Assembly: GCA_963277665.1 (NCBI GenBank)
Contig: OY728143.1
Location: 531,932,394-531,996,393, forward strand
Reading direction: 5' to 3'
Origin: Viscum album
Lineage: Eukaryota; Streptophyta; Magnoliopsida; Santalales; Viscaceae
DNA length: 64,000 nucleotides
Shown here in pieces: positions 38,201-52,262 of the stretch. The translations under genes were made by a program, and so were the position numbers. The stretch's first letter is position 1. Each line of letters begins with the position of its first letter. Below the pieces are notes generated by a model. That model made no database searches, was not told the DNA's origin, and was given only the letters and a program-made list of their open reading frames with translations.

Positions 38201-41200
38201 CAATTATTAACTATAACAAAATGGGGTACATACAGAGTGAAGGAGTATATGACCCAGTGAGGTGTTTTTTTGGGTAATATGTCTTAGTGAGGATGTTGTT
38301 CAGGGGGTGTGTGAACAAATGATTTCAAGGTACATAAAAAATATGATACCTTAAAAATAATGGTAATAAATAATATAGCCTAGTGTGGATGAATGTTTTC
38401 ATGTAATATTCTATTGGGAGGATAAATTAGATTAAAAACCAAATAAGGTGGATGATGATATAAATTTTGTTGTTAGGATAGAACCTCAGAGATGAGTGAT
38501 ATAAATTCACATGGAAAATAATTAAACACTTAAGAGTTATATTTTTATATTATATAGTATGAAAATTTGTGCATCCAAAATAAAAATAATAAGAGAAATG
38601 GTGGGGATTATTCGTGGTTAGGGATTTCTACATTAACATTCTAAGTGAGATATATGGATTTAGGTGTTGCGGAAAACACCATATTGCAATATAATATCTG
38701 TATATGTATTATTTTGTGGATTAGAAATGATATCATAAATAAGTGTGTTTTTGGGGAATTAACATATTAGGAAAAAAATTGATAGGTTTCTTATTCCCAT
38801 TATTTATAAAAAAGGTGAAGAAATATGGCTATTATAATATTGAATAAAAAATAATGTGATGCTGTATAGGATTATACCTAATGTGACAACCATTTATGGT
38901 TCCCGAAGAATTTTAAAGTCTCAATGAAATGACAAAAAAATAACACTATTTATTATCCCCAAACCTATTAGGTATAGATTTTTACATAATTTGGATTAAT
39001 TATTACCAAATAAAACATTGGTATTTTTCAAATAGTAGTTATTTTTACCATTGTATTACTAACTACACAGTCTATAATAATCAATTAATATAAATAAAAA
39101 CATTTCCAAACAAAATATCTAGTTATAAATATTATTTGTTTTATTTCATCAATACCCAGGGAATTGAAAACCAATGGAATGGGTGAGCATAGGTTCTCAG
39201 TATCAATAAAAGAATAGATGTTAATGAATTATATTAATCAAATAATATATGTGAATATGGTTATAATAAGAATACCAAGGAATTTTATAAATAATTGATA
39301 ATAAATTTTAGCATAATACATGGAATGTAGTATGAGTGATAGGTATCACAGATAAGTGTAACTAATAATGAATGTTACATATACTAAATTACATGGAAAC
39401 TTAGAATGGTTTCACAATCAATTTAATAATAAATTATACTGATAAAAATAATTATACCAAAACATATGTCAATAAATTAACTATTCACATACCTTATAAT
39501 TTGATCAAACTCATTTTCCCACTATTATGTTAATATGTTCTTTAGGCCCACATCTTACTATCACAGGAGATATCAACCTTAACCATTGGATTGGATGTTT
39601 CTATAGGAAAACACCTATCCAAATTGAAAATTATGCCTTTTATAATAAATAATTCATTCATTAATATACATGAAATGAAAATGCATTTCATAAACAAGTA
39701 AAATGGAAACATTAAAAAAATTAAAAATTCCATTACTAATCATAAAATGATTTGTGCATTGAAAATAAAAAGGAAAACACATATATTTTTTTAACATTAT
39801 TTATAAATATAAATCATTCATGGTAATAGATCATATAGATATTACACTATATTGAGAATATGTACACATATTATTAAATAATTTACCCAATCAATAAATA
39901 TATAACATCTATGTGAATAACATTCAATGAGTTAAAGGACATATATAGTGTTGACCAACTAAATATATTTGATGTGAAATTGTTGGAATAAATAAATGAA
40001 TATTAAAAATGATAAAGTTTGCGAGGTACCATTTCTCTTATAGACATTTATCATTACTCATGTGTAAAATTATAGGTTAAGAATATGTGGGTGTATAAAT
40101 ATTCATTTAATATGAGTAATATAATTTTACATTAAAAATTAATATAATAATAAATTATTTTCATGAAAAACATTTCATGTATAATGCAATGAGTTATGGA
40201 AAATTAATATGAATTGTTAAATAATTAATCATCAGAATGTTATTCTATAGGATAAGCAATCTTTTCATGTATAAATGTATAAAAAATAATTTATTTTCTT
40301 ATTTATTTAATGAATTATTAAGTGAAATTACAAGTGCTTAATTTTAAATTGTTTGAAAATAAATTTAATAAAACATTGAAATTATTTAGAATAATTTCTT
40401 TTTTTGTATTATTTAACAATATAATTTCTAAAAATAATTAATTTTTTCATTAAAAAATGAGTGTAATATAAAAAATATATCCAGGATAAATATTTTCATT
40501 TACTATTCTAATACAATATCATTCAAAATCTACATAATCATTGTGGAAATAAAAAATTAATTTAAAAATTGTTGATGAGTAGTTAGGTGATCATATAAAT
40601 TAATTCATATTTTTATCCCAAGAAAAGAGTACAATAATGGTGGATAAAAGGTTACATGTAAGAGAAATATGCATTATAAAGATGGGGGTTTTTAACAAAA
40701 GTAAGATGTATTATTTGTGATATAATTTCATCAAATAAGCCAATGTTGATGAAAAAACATTTATTCCCAATATATTAAGTAAAATTAATATTTAAAAATG
40801 AAATAAAATGATAAATGTTTGTTAAAGAAATTTTATCTTTATAAAAAATATATATTTAATTGATAAATAATTTTTTTAGATAAACCATTTATGAATATCG
40901 TATCTTTTAAATAGATACCCCATGAATTATGTGGCTTTAAGTGAATAATTTATTTCTGTGAATAATTATAGGATCATAAAAAAATTAATTTGGATGTAGA
41001 TATTACCATAAAATTAAAACATGGTGTGTAATATGAAATATGTTAAATGAAATTGAATTTATGTGAATAGACCCCTACAATATTTCCTTACATTGTCAAA
41101 TGTAGTCTATATTCCTATAAAAATCATAAAAAATAATAGTTTATTTTATAATATTATTCATTTAAATTAACTTATATATCCTCCATTAATAATCATTAAT

Positions 41201-44200
41201 TTTTAATTAATTTTTTGTTATAACTTATTTATTTACCATTTAGTGGTGTTAACATTAATTGTATCAAACATGACATTTTACATTTATTTTAGAACCATAT
41301 TATTGAGGAAAATTTCATCATTACATGATCATATAAGCTATCAAAATAGAAAAATTTCATTAATTTATTTCTTCTTATATAACTATACATGTTTTTTTTA
41401 TGATTCAATAAATTTTAATTACTACAGGATTATTTTAGTATTCTTGTGCCGGAAAATGATATTTAAATGATATAACTAATAATATATCTGAAATTTTTGT
41501 TTAACCAAAAAATTAATATTTTAATATAAATTTCTAAAAAAATTCGGGATCTATTTTTAATTAAAGATAGATTTTTATTGATTTGGTCATGATGGTGGAC
41601 ACATTAACCAAAAAATTAACATTCCAAAATTAATGGATGATTATGATAATGAACGTGGATTATTTGGGAATAATATCATCATTAAATTAGAATGGAGGTT
41701 TTGTTTATATATTTTTTATTATGGTGAATAATATTTTTTGTATCTAAAATATTTAATAAAAATACTTGTTAAAAAAATTACATCATGAATGTAATTGTTA
41801 CTAAAATGAAAAGATTACATTTTCACTTCATAAAAAATGAAAGGGAATGACTATTTTTTATAATTTTTCCTACTATTGTCTTAAATATTATATATGTTCC
41901 ATAGTTACTCTAAAATATCATCCTTATAATAAGTAAGTAGTGTCCATGATGAAAAATAGAGGCTATCACATCTCTGAGGTGGTAGTGTTCACAAACACAT
42001 TATAAACACCACATTGTTATTTCTAGTTCATTTAATGGTATGAAATAAGGTGCATAAATTAATATAAGAACACTAAATTGTCCTAATTGTAATTTTTTAA
42101 TTATATATAAATGTCTTTGGTAGGTTGTAAGGGAATGATAATGATTAAACCGTTAATTATTTCATAATACTCATTATGGATACTTTATCGTACTCATGAA
42201 ATAAATAATTCAAATAAATATATTTGGATGAAATATTGTGAATAATAAATTTATGTTCTTAAAGTGATCTATTATTGTTTAAAATTAGGATGTTTTGTAG
42301 GGAAAGTTTTTATATCATTTTCTCCTTTTAGAGGGTGTTATGGACACATTTTTACATGTGTTTAATATATAAATATTAAAAAAATTCAATTTTAGTATTT
42401 TAATTAAATAATGAGTTATTAATTATTTATATGGATGAAAATATTACATTTATGGGTGATATTTGGTTTATCGAGCCTCATCCTATTATTTTTGACACAT
42501 GATTTTAACATGATTAATGTCCTTTACACATATATTTTTACCATTAACCCATTAATTTTTTACTATGGTAAATTGAGTTCCCACCAAAAACATATGATTA
42601 CAATAATCATGAAATTACACCTATTATAAAATTTGTATGTTAAGAAAATAAATCTAATCACCATTAAGTCTAAGTTAATTTTTAATATAGCGTAAAATAT
42701 TGGGTTTAAAATTTATTAAAATGGTAATAAATTTATTTAGAAATATAGTGTTTCAACCATAATATTCTCTTAATAATTTTCATTAGTGATTAAATATTAA
42801 ATTAAAATTAATATATTTATAAATAAAATTTTAAAATTATCTGAGATAAGTTATTTTAGAAATATGTTTTATCATTTATTAGTGAACAATTAAATAGTTT
42901 TATTATTGTAATGTTTATAATTTTTTAGTTTAACCATCATCGAAATAATCTAAATTAATTATAATAAACTAATTTTTGTACACACAAATTATGTTGAATT
43001 TATCAAAGAATATATAGATTTTTATAACAAATATCAAATTATTTTTTAGATTCAACATAAAAAATTGAACGAAATTATTTATTAAAATGTAATCCCCTAA
43101 AGATAGGTTTTGTGTGTGAAATATTACCTGAGTTTATAGAAATAAAAAAAAATTATAAATTGAAGTTAATTATTAAATTACTATACATTTATTACATACA
43201 TAGATGACCCTAGGTTGATGGGGGAAGACGCTTCTAACTTATAAAATGTGATATCAAATGTACAACATAACACCATACTCTTTGAAGGTGGTGGGCCTGA
43301 ATAGATTGCTGATATCCATTTCAATTTTTTTTTTATGTATTGGGGAATTTCAATGAATATTTTGTCTTGGGTTTCAGTACTCTCAAACATGTACCCATCA
43401 ATTTTTTTATATTATTTTTTTGAGTAAATATTTCCCATTTCAATGTTTTGGTTTTACAATTCCTTGGATCGTGATATAATATTTAAAGTCAACATAATAT
43501 GTTGAATTTTGTTTCAAATCTATTAAGTACATATATTATACATTAAATCGGTTTTATAAAATATTATTTCATTTTTTCTTATTGTTATGTTATAAGAGAC
43601 TTATTTTTGGAAACCCAATATTTTTATAATTCTACAAAAAAAATTATTTCTAAAATTTATAAAATACGAATCCTATAATTATAATGACATGAATAGGAAA
43701 AATATTAAATTAGTTATTTCATATTCAAATTTCATAATTTATGAATTAGTTTCCTTAAAAAATAAATATATAAAAGAATAATTATTTTATTGGATAATTT
43801 CATTTTAAATAATTAATTCCCCTTAAAATAATTTTTGTAAATTTTTTAATAATTTATATATCTTTAACTACATATGGATTTATTCTTATTACAATTTTTT
43901 TAAACTAATATATTGATAAGATATTTATTTAATTGAAACCCTAATATGAAATTTCAGGGTATTTCCCCATTCCTACAATCCTTATATTATTGAGTTGGTA
44001 AGGTATATTGTAATAACAAAATAAATGGATGGGGATGAAAACTATTGGGTGGAATAAATAGACTATGGATCATTTAATGGACCATAATTCTCTTTGGATA
44101 AATTCGGGAAACATGATACATCATATGAATTAACAATGAGGGGAATTCGGAGCCAAGGTATCTTCCATCCATATTAATACACAACTAGAATTCATTTAAA

Positions 44201-44995
44201 TAGAAATAAATTGATTAATATTTTCAAATAAGTCCTATATGAATACGAAAAAATGAATAGAAGATAAATAACTAATTAAATAAATGTGAAAATGGGTTAT
44301 CATGGATTTCTATAAAGTAATAATATTTCCTTGGGGGTTATGTAGGATAAATTATTGGAATATTATTTTCATATATTTTTCAATATTTCAACTAGGATAA
44401 CAATGAAATATTAGATTTCTCATCTTAATTAAATGAAACATTTGGAAGAAGATTAATGAATAATTCATGGTATCGAATAATATGGTTCCCTTCTTAAATA
44501 ATCCACATTAGAAGCCATGTCTTATTGTATGGGAAATTTTAATTGGGCATGTATATATATTTTTAACCCAATATTCACATATATATAGTGTCTTATGTGA
44601 ATGCATAGTGTAAAAATAACTAATTTGTTTTATAGTTATTTATAAACTAATTTATGTGAAAAAACCTCCCTAAATGTTTATTTTTTTATTATATGAATTT
44701 TTTTTATATATTTTTTATGGGGGAACATTATGAAATGGAAAATTTGATTAGAACCTCCATTATCCTTCTTCAATTTGATACAAGGTGTATAAAATGAGTA
44801 TTCAAGATCGTACTTCTGGAATGTACATCATGAGGGGAATTAATTATGTATAATGTAATAAAATTTAAATTTTATTATATATAAATATATAAATAATTAT
44901 CCAATGATGTCTCTAAATATGAATGATTAGTATCATCATTAACATTAATTGTAGACATATCATTGATGTGTATTATTAGAATATATAATATAACA
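32241..44995. other. Long AT-rich region, nothing recognisable
   Basis: About 12.7 kb of extremely AT-rich sequence with rare CpG. I found no LTR pair, no retrotransposon motif, no tRNA or rRNA, and no frame over about 75 codons. Frames at 33509-33727, 41243-41470 and 43181-43390 were inspected; their composition is that of random AT-rich DNA. It may be older transposon sequence saturated with mutations. A hand search may miss short inverted-repeat elements. Confidence 0.55.
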
Positions 44996-45000
44996 ACCAA
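44996..45000. repeat. Target site duplication of element 3, left copy
   Basis: ACCAA just before the left LTR, repeated just after the right LTR at 56980-56984. The identity extends beyond the duplication on both sides (see findings). Confidence 0.8.
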
Positions 45001-48000
45001 TGTATTTTCCTGACCCCAAAAACCCAGAGTCGATGAATTATTACATAATATTGGCATGATCACAAGAGATCATATCTCTAAAGACTGATTAGTTTAGTAT
45101 CATTTGAAGTACTTGATAGATACATATGTTTTAAATTATATTATAAAATCAAAAACAAAAACAGTGTTCCTCTTTTCAACACACTAATATCCCTATAGAT
45201 CAGTGAAAATATATTTCTTCACATCCTATTTAAAATAAAGAAATTAAAACGGTGAGTACCTATTCTCTATAAGGAAAAAAATATAATGGAAACATTCATA
45301 AATAAGCATAAACATTATATGTAATGTATAAGACTAGATCTCAATCCTTTTAATCTTAAAATTCAGTGTAATATGTAAAATATAAATCAAATAATCCAAT
45401 TTACATAATAACATGTATATTATTATGGCCAAATAATCACATGTAATATCAATAGATAATTTAATAATGATTTAATTCATAATGCTGGACATCATAACCA
45501 CATAGTGAATGCCTCGTCCCCGGACAACAAATAAGATATTGACATGGCCGTGTTCCAAGACACTAGTTTGTCTCAATAGACCTACTGATGCATCAAGGAG
45601 CTATGGATGGATCCATTCATCACGTACTATGACTAATGAATTCCTCATATGAAAAAGATAATACATAATATAAACCTTCATATTATAAATATCATACGAA
45701 ATGTCATTATTTTAACATGAATCATTGAATAGAAAAAAAATAGTATGTCCCCAATAAATCATAACCCATTCAATAGAATATAGAAGACATTATTATAATA
45801 AATCAACCATAATAATGAATATTAAAAGATATTAACATAAATGAATATAATCATGAATACAATTTGATAGAATTATCCACTATTTCTTGAAAACATTTAA
45901 AAGTCTCACTATTTATCAAGAAATTGTTAAAAATATATTTTTTAATCAAACAATCAGATATAAATTTTAAATTTTTAAATGTAATTTTAAATACAAAACA
46001 TTCATGCCTATATAAATAAATCCATAAAATCCATTTCTAAAACATGTACATTAATGATAAATATTTAGTAAAATAAACCATTATAATATTTAAAATGACA
46101 TTTTTTTAGAGTTCTAAACAAAATGATAGTCATTCGAATACAAATAATTGACGTAATAAAACATTATAATATCATGGTAATAAAGGTATTCATGATATAA
46201 TATGTCAAAATAAATTATATACTCCATATTAAAGTGAATTGGTGCATAACATCAAAAAACTATCAATAGAATTTAAATTGAGATGAATCCTGAATAATGA
46301 CTTTATCTTAGGATAAATATAAATCAAGGATATAATAAATGATATAAATATATTGGTAATGATTGGATATATAGTGTAAATTAATCAGAGGACTTTCTCT
46401 CATATTTTTGTTAAAACAACACCAATTACATAGATATTTAACTAAATGAATGTAAATTAAAGTAAGATTAAACATATCAAGTTCATATCGATGACTTGAG
46501 AATTTATCAATGGAGTGATTATGTGTATCAAAAGTATATCCATTAAAGGGGTGTGGAAATCACTACACAAATAAAATATAGTTATTTCACACATAATCTT
46601 GGAGAAAAATAATCAATGATGTTAGAGTAATACCCAACGAGTGGAAATTGAAATTATAAATTCCCTATCGATTTGGTAACATGCCAAACAGAAACCCCAT
46701 AAAAGAAGGATCTTGCAATGAAATTTTTAATGACAATAAATTTAAGTATATTATAAAAGTAATACAATAATTGGTGGTACATACACCACACAAAAGGATA
46801 AAGTGTAATTATAGAATGAATCTTCCGAGAATAAGAAGTGAGATGAAAACCCCTTACCGCGTTGTAATCAATCGATTCATATGACCAAATGATCATAACC
46901 GCCAAATTAATGATATAATTAAATAAATATTTCTAGAATATTGATAATATATATCAAATGTAAGTATAAAATAGACCACATTCAATAAATAAGTGGAGAA
47001 CAATGGAAATCTCAAGGAATTAAAAGTGAGATGAAAAACACCTTACCTCATGTCCAGCTTGACTCCTATATTCTGTTTTTTTTTCGGAATAATAAACACA
47101 TGTAAATTTATAGGTACATAATAACGTTTTTCATGTTAATAATTCGTTTAATGTTACTTATTATGTTGCAATAACAAATAGTTAATTTTTTGAGTTCATA
47201 TCATTCATTTCATCGATGTTCGTAACTATTGTAATAAAAGAACAGGTTTTAATTTCAAATTGTCCCTGTGGACCAATTAAATTATCTCCAGAATGATATT
47301 AATGATTTAGATATCATATATATCCATTATATATTGTGTATATGTATTTATAATATTTCATATCATTTGAGGTTAAGAAATTAAACACACTGTTCATGGG
47401 GACGTTAAGTTGTACAAACACATTAACGCTACTTTCATTTATATTTTGTATTTAAAGGAAAGAAAACATAATAATACATAGGTATATTATAAATAGTTTA
47501 AAATTTATATTTTATGTAATTTAATTAACTCCATCATTTATACATTCCATTTATGGCATGAATGATCATATCACATTGAGTGGGCGGTAGTCTGCACTTT
47601 TCTCAAATGAAATTATCGTATTTACCCATTACAGAAACAATAAATAAATAATATAAATAAAAAGTACAGAAGTAAAGTGCCAATAAAAATATTATATATA
47701 TCACATTTAATTACAGTTCTGTCCAAATTGACACCATAAAAAGTGGTAAGGAATGGATGAACAATCATCATTTCATGGGGTTGTAGTTCACCATCCATAG
47801 AAATAGTATGTTATTTACCAATTAGACGGAGGTGTATGAATGTGTAGTTAGAATCATTTTCATATAAAACACCATTTATATTGAGGATATTGGTGTTTTT
47901 ATAAATGAAATGAAAAGTGTTTATGGGTGTGGAGAAGTAAAATAAATGAAAAAAACTTTTGAGAAGATGTTATCTTTAAATTGGGTAACTCTATTTGGTT

Positions 48001-49680
48001 TTACCAAAATGATATCTTGTAGTGCCTTATTCCTAATCTAAGGATTCTATATAATATATATTTATCTTTAGATATTATTTTGGTATAATTTTCATGGTTC
48101 AAGAGGCATGAGAGGTGTGACTAATGGGTTAGAGGTGATGGATTTTTATAGAGGGAGGAGGGGCACTTTAGGAATGTTTGAAAATATTATTTTATTATAT
48201 ATTGATTTTTGTGTTCTAAATGTAAAAAAATTATTTAATTAGAAGATTAGATGACTCTTGTTCGAAATAAAACCATCCAATAAGAATAGGACCGGTTTTG
48301 GATACTATTTTAATCTTTATTATCATATTTCTTTAAATCATTCATTAATGAGGTAATCCTTGAATCATTATTGTGTCATAAATAATTTTATTAATATGAA
48401 TTCTACAAAAGAATAAAAAAATACCATGATGAGGGAGTCTTTTTATAATTCAATTAAATATTTACAGCCTAAGAAATTACATATATAACCCCATGTAAGA
48501 TGTTATTTACTAAAAGATATATGTTTATGTCATTTATGTAATGACATTAAATTAATTAATGTAAATTGGCATTATAACTCTTAAGTGGCTTCATGGTGTC
48601 CCAAAATCGACTCAATGTTTCCCATTGTTGGAAATGTATCAACAAATAGGATTATGACTCATTTTATGGTAATTTTATATTATTATTATATATTTTTTAC
48701 CTTGAATTACCCTATATACATTTAACCAAAGTAAATTAAAGTCAAAAGTTAATGTTCTCCAAAAATTATTTTCATCTTAATGAACCACATTCTACATAAA
48801 AATAAAAACCATGTATGTCGTATTTTCAAAATTAAATACACAGATGTGGGGAAATTTCATTTGAATGAAAATTTTGGATTTTTAACTACTACTTAGTGTT
48901 TTCACTATTCATCAAAAATAGAATTTTTCAGAAAAATTAAAAATATCAGCCTAAGATATATTTGATATTCCAATTTCTAAAAACGATGATTATTTTATAA
49001 AATTAAAAACATAGAAGATTAATCAATTAATTTAAAATTAATTCTTGTTGTCAAAACAAAAATCTTTTTTAAGAAATAATTACTATCAAAAGATTATCAC
49101 TAGATTATGTCAAATTTCAAAGTGAAATTACTTATAATGTCTAAAATTGGGTTAAATTGTAAAAATATAATGTAACTACACTTTAAAACCAATATAATAA
49201 AAAAATCTACCCATATAAATAAATTTGACTAAATGGTAGTTTTGAAATAAAATATAGTATTTTTCAATATTCTTAAAAATGTTTTTTATCAAAAAAAAAA
49301 CAAAATTTACCCAAAGTATAATTTGATGACTTGGTTACAAAAAATAATTTTATTTTTTCAAATAGAACATATGATAGTTTCAAATATTATAATTATAAAG
49401 GGTTATCCATTAACATTTGGAAATACATTATTTATATTAAAATACTTATTTCATGAAAAATGATTGAATTTTTCCATATATTATGTCTATGAAACACATA
49501 ATATAAATGTTAAAATTATATGGTATATATTTAAAAATCAAATTTTGGTTATTAATATTCAAAAATGCTTTCTAAACGGCTAGTTTGATAGGTTTTGATG
49601 CACTAGAACTCGGTGTTTCATACATCGCACACTATTTTTTATTCAAAAAGAAGAATATCGTGGAATCTTGGGGTATTACA
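45001..49680 (-). repeat. Element 3, 3' LTR (left copy)
   Basis: Aligns with 52263-56979 throughout. Examples are the GGCATGATCACAAGAGATCAT block (45052 against 52314), the GGTTAGAGGTGATGG block (48127 against 55419) and the TTGGGGTATTACA end. The outer terminus reads TGTATTTTCCTGACCCC where the other copy has TGTAACGCCCCGACCC, so it is mutated or rearranged. Short frames inside (46654-46905, minus) have a diverged counterpart at 54034-54252 because they are homologous LTR sequence, not genes. Confidence 0.92.
48143..48150 (-). promoter_or_regulatory. Probable TATA box, element 3 left LTR
   Basis: The element strand reads CTATAAAAATCCATCACC, with TATAAAAA about 1.53 kb into the LTR. The homologous site in the other LTR (55433-55440) is also TATAAAAA, so it is preserved while surroundings diverged. 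Promoter role inferred. Confidence 0.5.
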
Positions 49681-49700
49681 TTGATCCCTACTTAAATTAA
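49681..49700 (-). other. Purine-rich tract next to element 3 3' LTR
   Basis: The element strand reads TTTAAGTAGGGATCAA directly before the LTR start. It is in the right place for a polypurine tract but interrupted by pyrimidines, so either decayed or only partly functional. Confidence 0.5.
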
Positions 49701-50832
49701 TTTGGTCCTCTCAATTTCAAATTTTTTTTATAGAAAAAAGGGCTAAATAAAGAAAATACATTTATAGAAAACCAAAATCAAAATTATTGTTAATAAAATT
49801 TATCATTAGTAATTGGAAATGGGAACTGATAAGTCACCACCCAATTAAAATTTTTAATAGGAGAACATTGGTTGAAATTATAATTGGAGGGAAAAATAAT
49901 TATTTATATGGATTTATTAAGGTCATAAATCACAAACAATTAAATGAATAATTGGGGGTCCCAAAGCCATAAATCTATGATGAATAACATAATGTATATA
50001 AAAAATATATTTTTGAGGTTAAGCTCCTTTCCATATGTTTTATGAATTAATTTAACTATAGAATAAGAAAAAAATTACTTGATAGGTAGAGTTCAATCAT
50101 TTAACAAATTTCATCCATAAAACTATCATTCCCACCAAATAATGTGTATTCAGGATGACATGGTTAAACATGAAGCTCCATAATCATCTCATAAAGAATC
50201 ACATAATCCACAAAGGATGAACTATATATTTACCTTGTTTGTAGAGATTAACCAAAACCAAAATAGTTAGTACGAGATCTAATGATCCCCAAAAAGGATA
50301 ATCCTTTAGGGAAATAAATACTAATCATAATTTCTAAAATTAATCCAAAAATTCCGAAAGTTCAATAAATACCATTTAATAAAAAATGTCTTTAAAATCA
50401 TTTAATATAATCCAAACTAAGATTTAAACCCAAAAATCAGAAGAAATTTATTGTGTAGTCTTCCACATTAAATTGTCTCTCCAAATAACATTTACTACTC
50501 TTAATGTCTGATACTAAAAAGTAATTAACCTAATCACCTATTAACTATGATATGTTAATAATTTACCTAAATAACCCAAATATCTATAAATCATCAATAA
50601 GAAAAAGATAAAAATCCACAATTATTCCTCAAATTAAATCCCATAGTATTATATTTTCCTTAGGCATATATGTTTCAAAAAGAGCAATCTTCTTTCAAAA
50701 TATAAATTATCACATAATATCTAAATCATTTTCATAAACTAAGTATATCCATTTGATAAAACATATGATACCAAACCAACCTATAATTAATCAATAACAT
50801 CATTATCTAAAAATAATTAGTCACACTAACAT

Positions 50833-50955
50833 GGGAGTTAACATAGTCCAGTGGTAGGTGATAAATTTTAGTTGCACTTTTATTGTAGGTTCAATTCCCA
50901 CTGCTATGTCCGACGTGACGGGTTGTCACACTATATATGTGTTGTCATTTTTCAA
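50833..50955 (+). repeat. tRNA-derived SINE candidate inside element 3
   Basis: Contains a box-A-like TAGTCCAGTGGTAGG (from 50844) and a box-B-like AGGTTCAATTCCCA (GGTTC at 50888). Box A and box B starts are 44 bp apart, the spacing in tRNA genes. The T-arm GTAGG / CCCAC pairs at four of five positions. The sequence that would form the acceptor stem does not pair, so it is not a usable tRNA gene. A short unrelated body (GACGTGACGGGTTGTCACAC and a T-rich end near 50955) follows, as in plant SINEs. No clear target duplication was found. Confidence 0.55.
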
Positions 50956-52001
50956 AAAAATATCTTATAACATTCCAAAAATGTTATAAATTTTTCAAAA
51001 TAACCATAACATAATTTTACCAAAAATGTTATTTCATACCTCACATTTTCATCCTGAAAATTACTAACATGTACTTGCCTCAAATTAAAGGATCCATTAA
51101 TACCAAATAGTTATTTATAACTATATCCCCAACATAAGAGATAATTCTACCTCAAATAGTATTTTCACAAAATAAACCGCAGGGTTACAAATACAAGAGA
51201 AATGTCTTTCAAAGTAATCCCATCAACAAAGAGAACTAATAATTTTAAACATTTAACCATTAATGTATATCCACATTGGTTCTTCCATGACTAAGAGGTT
51301 ATCCTATAGAATAAGTTATTGAATAGGCAAATTCCCATGTCACCTAAATTTATGAAAAATGATTGTAAAAGGATTCATGGGATCATTTTTATTATATTTC
51401 GTAGTAATCATCATTTCTCCTTGACAATTGTTTACATTATGTCATTATTTCCCACACATAATGATTTTCTCTGTTACATTGTGACCCAATCCTTGGATTC
51501 TCCATCCACATTTCCTATATGATAGAAAATGATATTTCATTTCTCCATGGTATCCACTACTGGAGCTCTTATAATTCACCATCTTTCTATTCATTCTTGA
51601 GTCCTACAGTTGGTTAATATATATTTTGTTGATCATATTTTTTAGAAAACTCATTTGGTATGAACATGATATCTTTTACGCCTATCAACATTACACTTAT
51701 ATTCTCATTTCCAACATCATCCCCACCTTGTACATCAGGTTAAATGTTACATTGACAACCAGGTATACAGCCATCGACGAGAACCAGAAAGCATTCTGTG
51801 AGTAAAAATAGTTATAATATCATTTAGATAAAATCCTGACACCTTATATTCAATCAAAAACACCCTAGAATTAACCTTTTTTATTTATTATCTTCTTATA
51901 TTAATATCATTTGAATCAGATTTTAAATAAAACTTAAATTATCTTAATCATATCCCTTGGGAGTATCAATACCAAGAGTGTAGTAAGGCCCGATGCCATG
52001 T

Positions 52002-52018
52002 ACCTGGATACCCCAGGT
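52002..52018. other. Short hairpin in element 3 leader
   Basis: ACCTGGATACCCCAGGT forms a perfect 6-bp stem with a 5-base loop, about 230 bp inside the PBS on the transcript side. Such hairpins can occur by chance; any role in RNA packaging or dimerisation is speculation. Confidence 0.3.
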
Positions 52019-52248
52019 CAAGCCTTAAACACCCATATAGAGTTTTCAATCCTAGGTATATCTATTCCAAAGCCACCTCTACTATTTTGTATCCTTACAG
52101 AGATCTATTTTCTTGGAATTTCCAAATAATATTTACACTAAAAACAATTGTAGATGTTATTCTAAACTAATCCTCTTTGTCTATCATTTTTTAATGTTCT
52201 CTAATCAGAGTTAATGTAAATCAAATTTCCAAAGTTTGTACTAAACTT

Positions 52249-52260
52249 CATCTGATACCA
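52249..52260 (-). other. Primer binding site of element 3 (iMet tRNA type)
   Basis: The element strand reads TGGTATCAGATG, agreeing with TGGTATCAGAGC at ten of twelve bases, two bases from the 5' LTR. It fixes the minus orientation and shows that the element uses the same primer as elements 1 and 4. Confidence 0.88.
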
Positions 52261-52262
52261 AC

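Larger units (their letters stand above)
49701..52248 (-). other. Non-coding interior of element 3
   Basis: About 2.5 kb of AT-rich sequence without retrotransposon protein motifs in six frames. The longest opening (51319-51522, plus) has no recognisable domain. Two structures stand out: a tRNA-like sequence at 50833-50955, and a perfect 6-bp-stem hairpin at 52002-52018 in the leader close to the PBS. Whether an ancestral gag or pol was deleted or never present cannot be told from one copy. Confidence 0.7.

Noticed and set aside
43181..43390. 69-codon minus frame with a less AT-biased composition
   Set aside because: No similarity recognised, no homologous neighbour, and no splice or promoter context that would support a gene.
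50837..50909. Functional tRNA gene
   Set aside because: Box A and B are present, but the acceptor stem does not pair and no plausible anticodon arm is visible. A SINE fits better.
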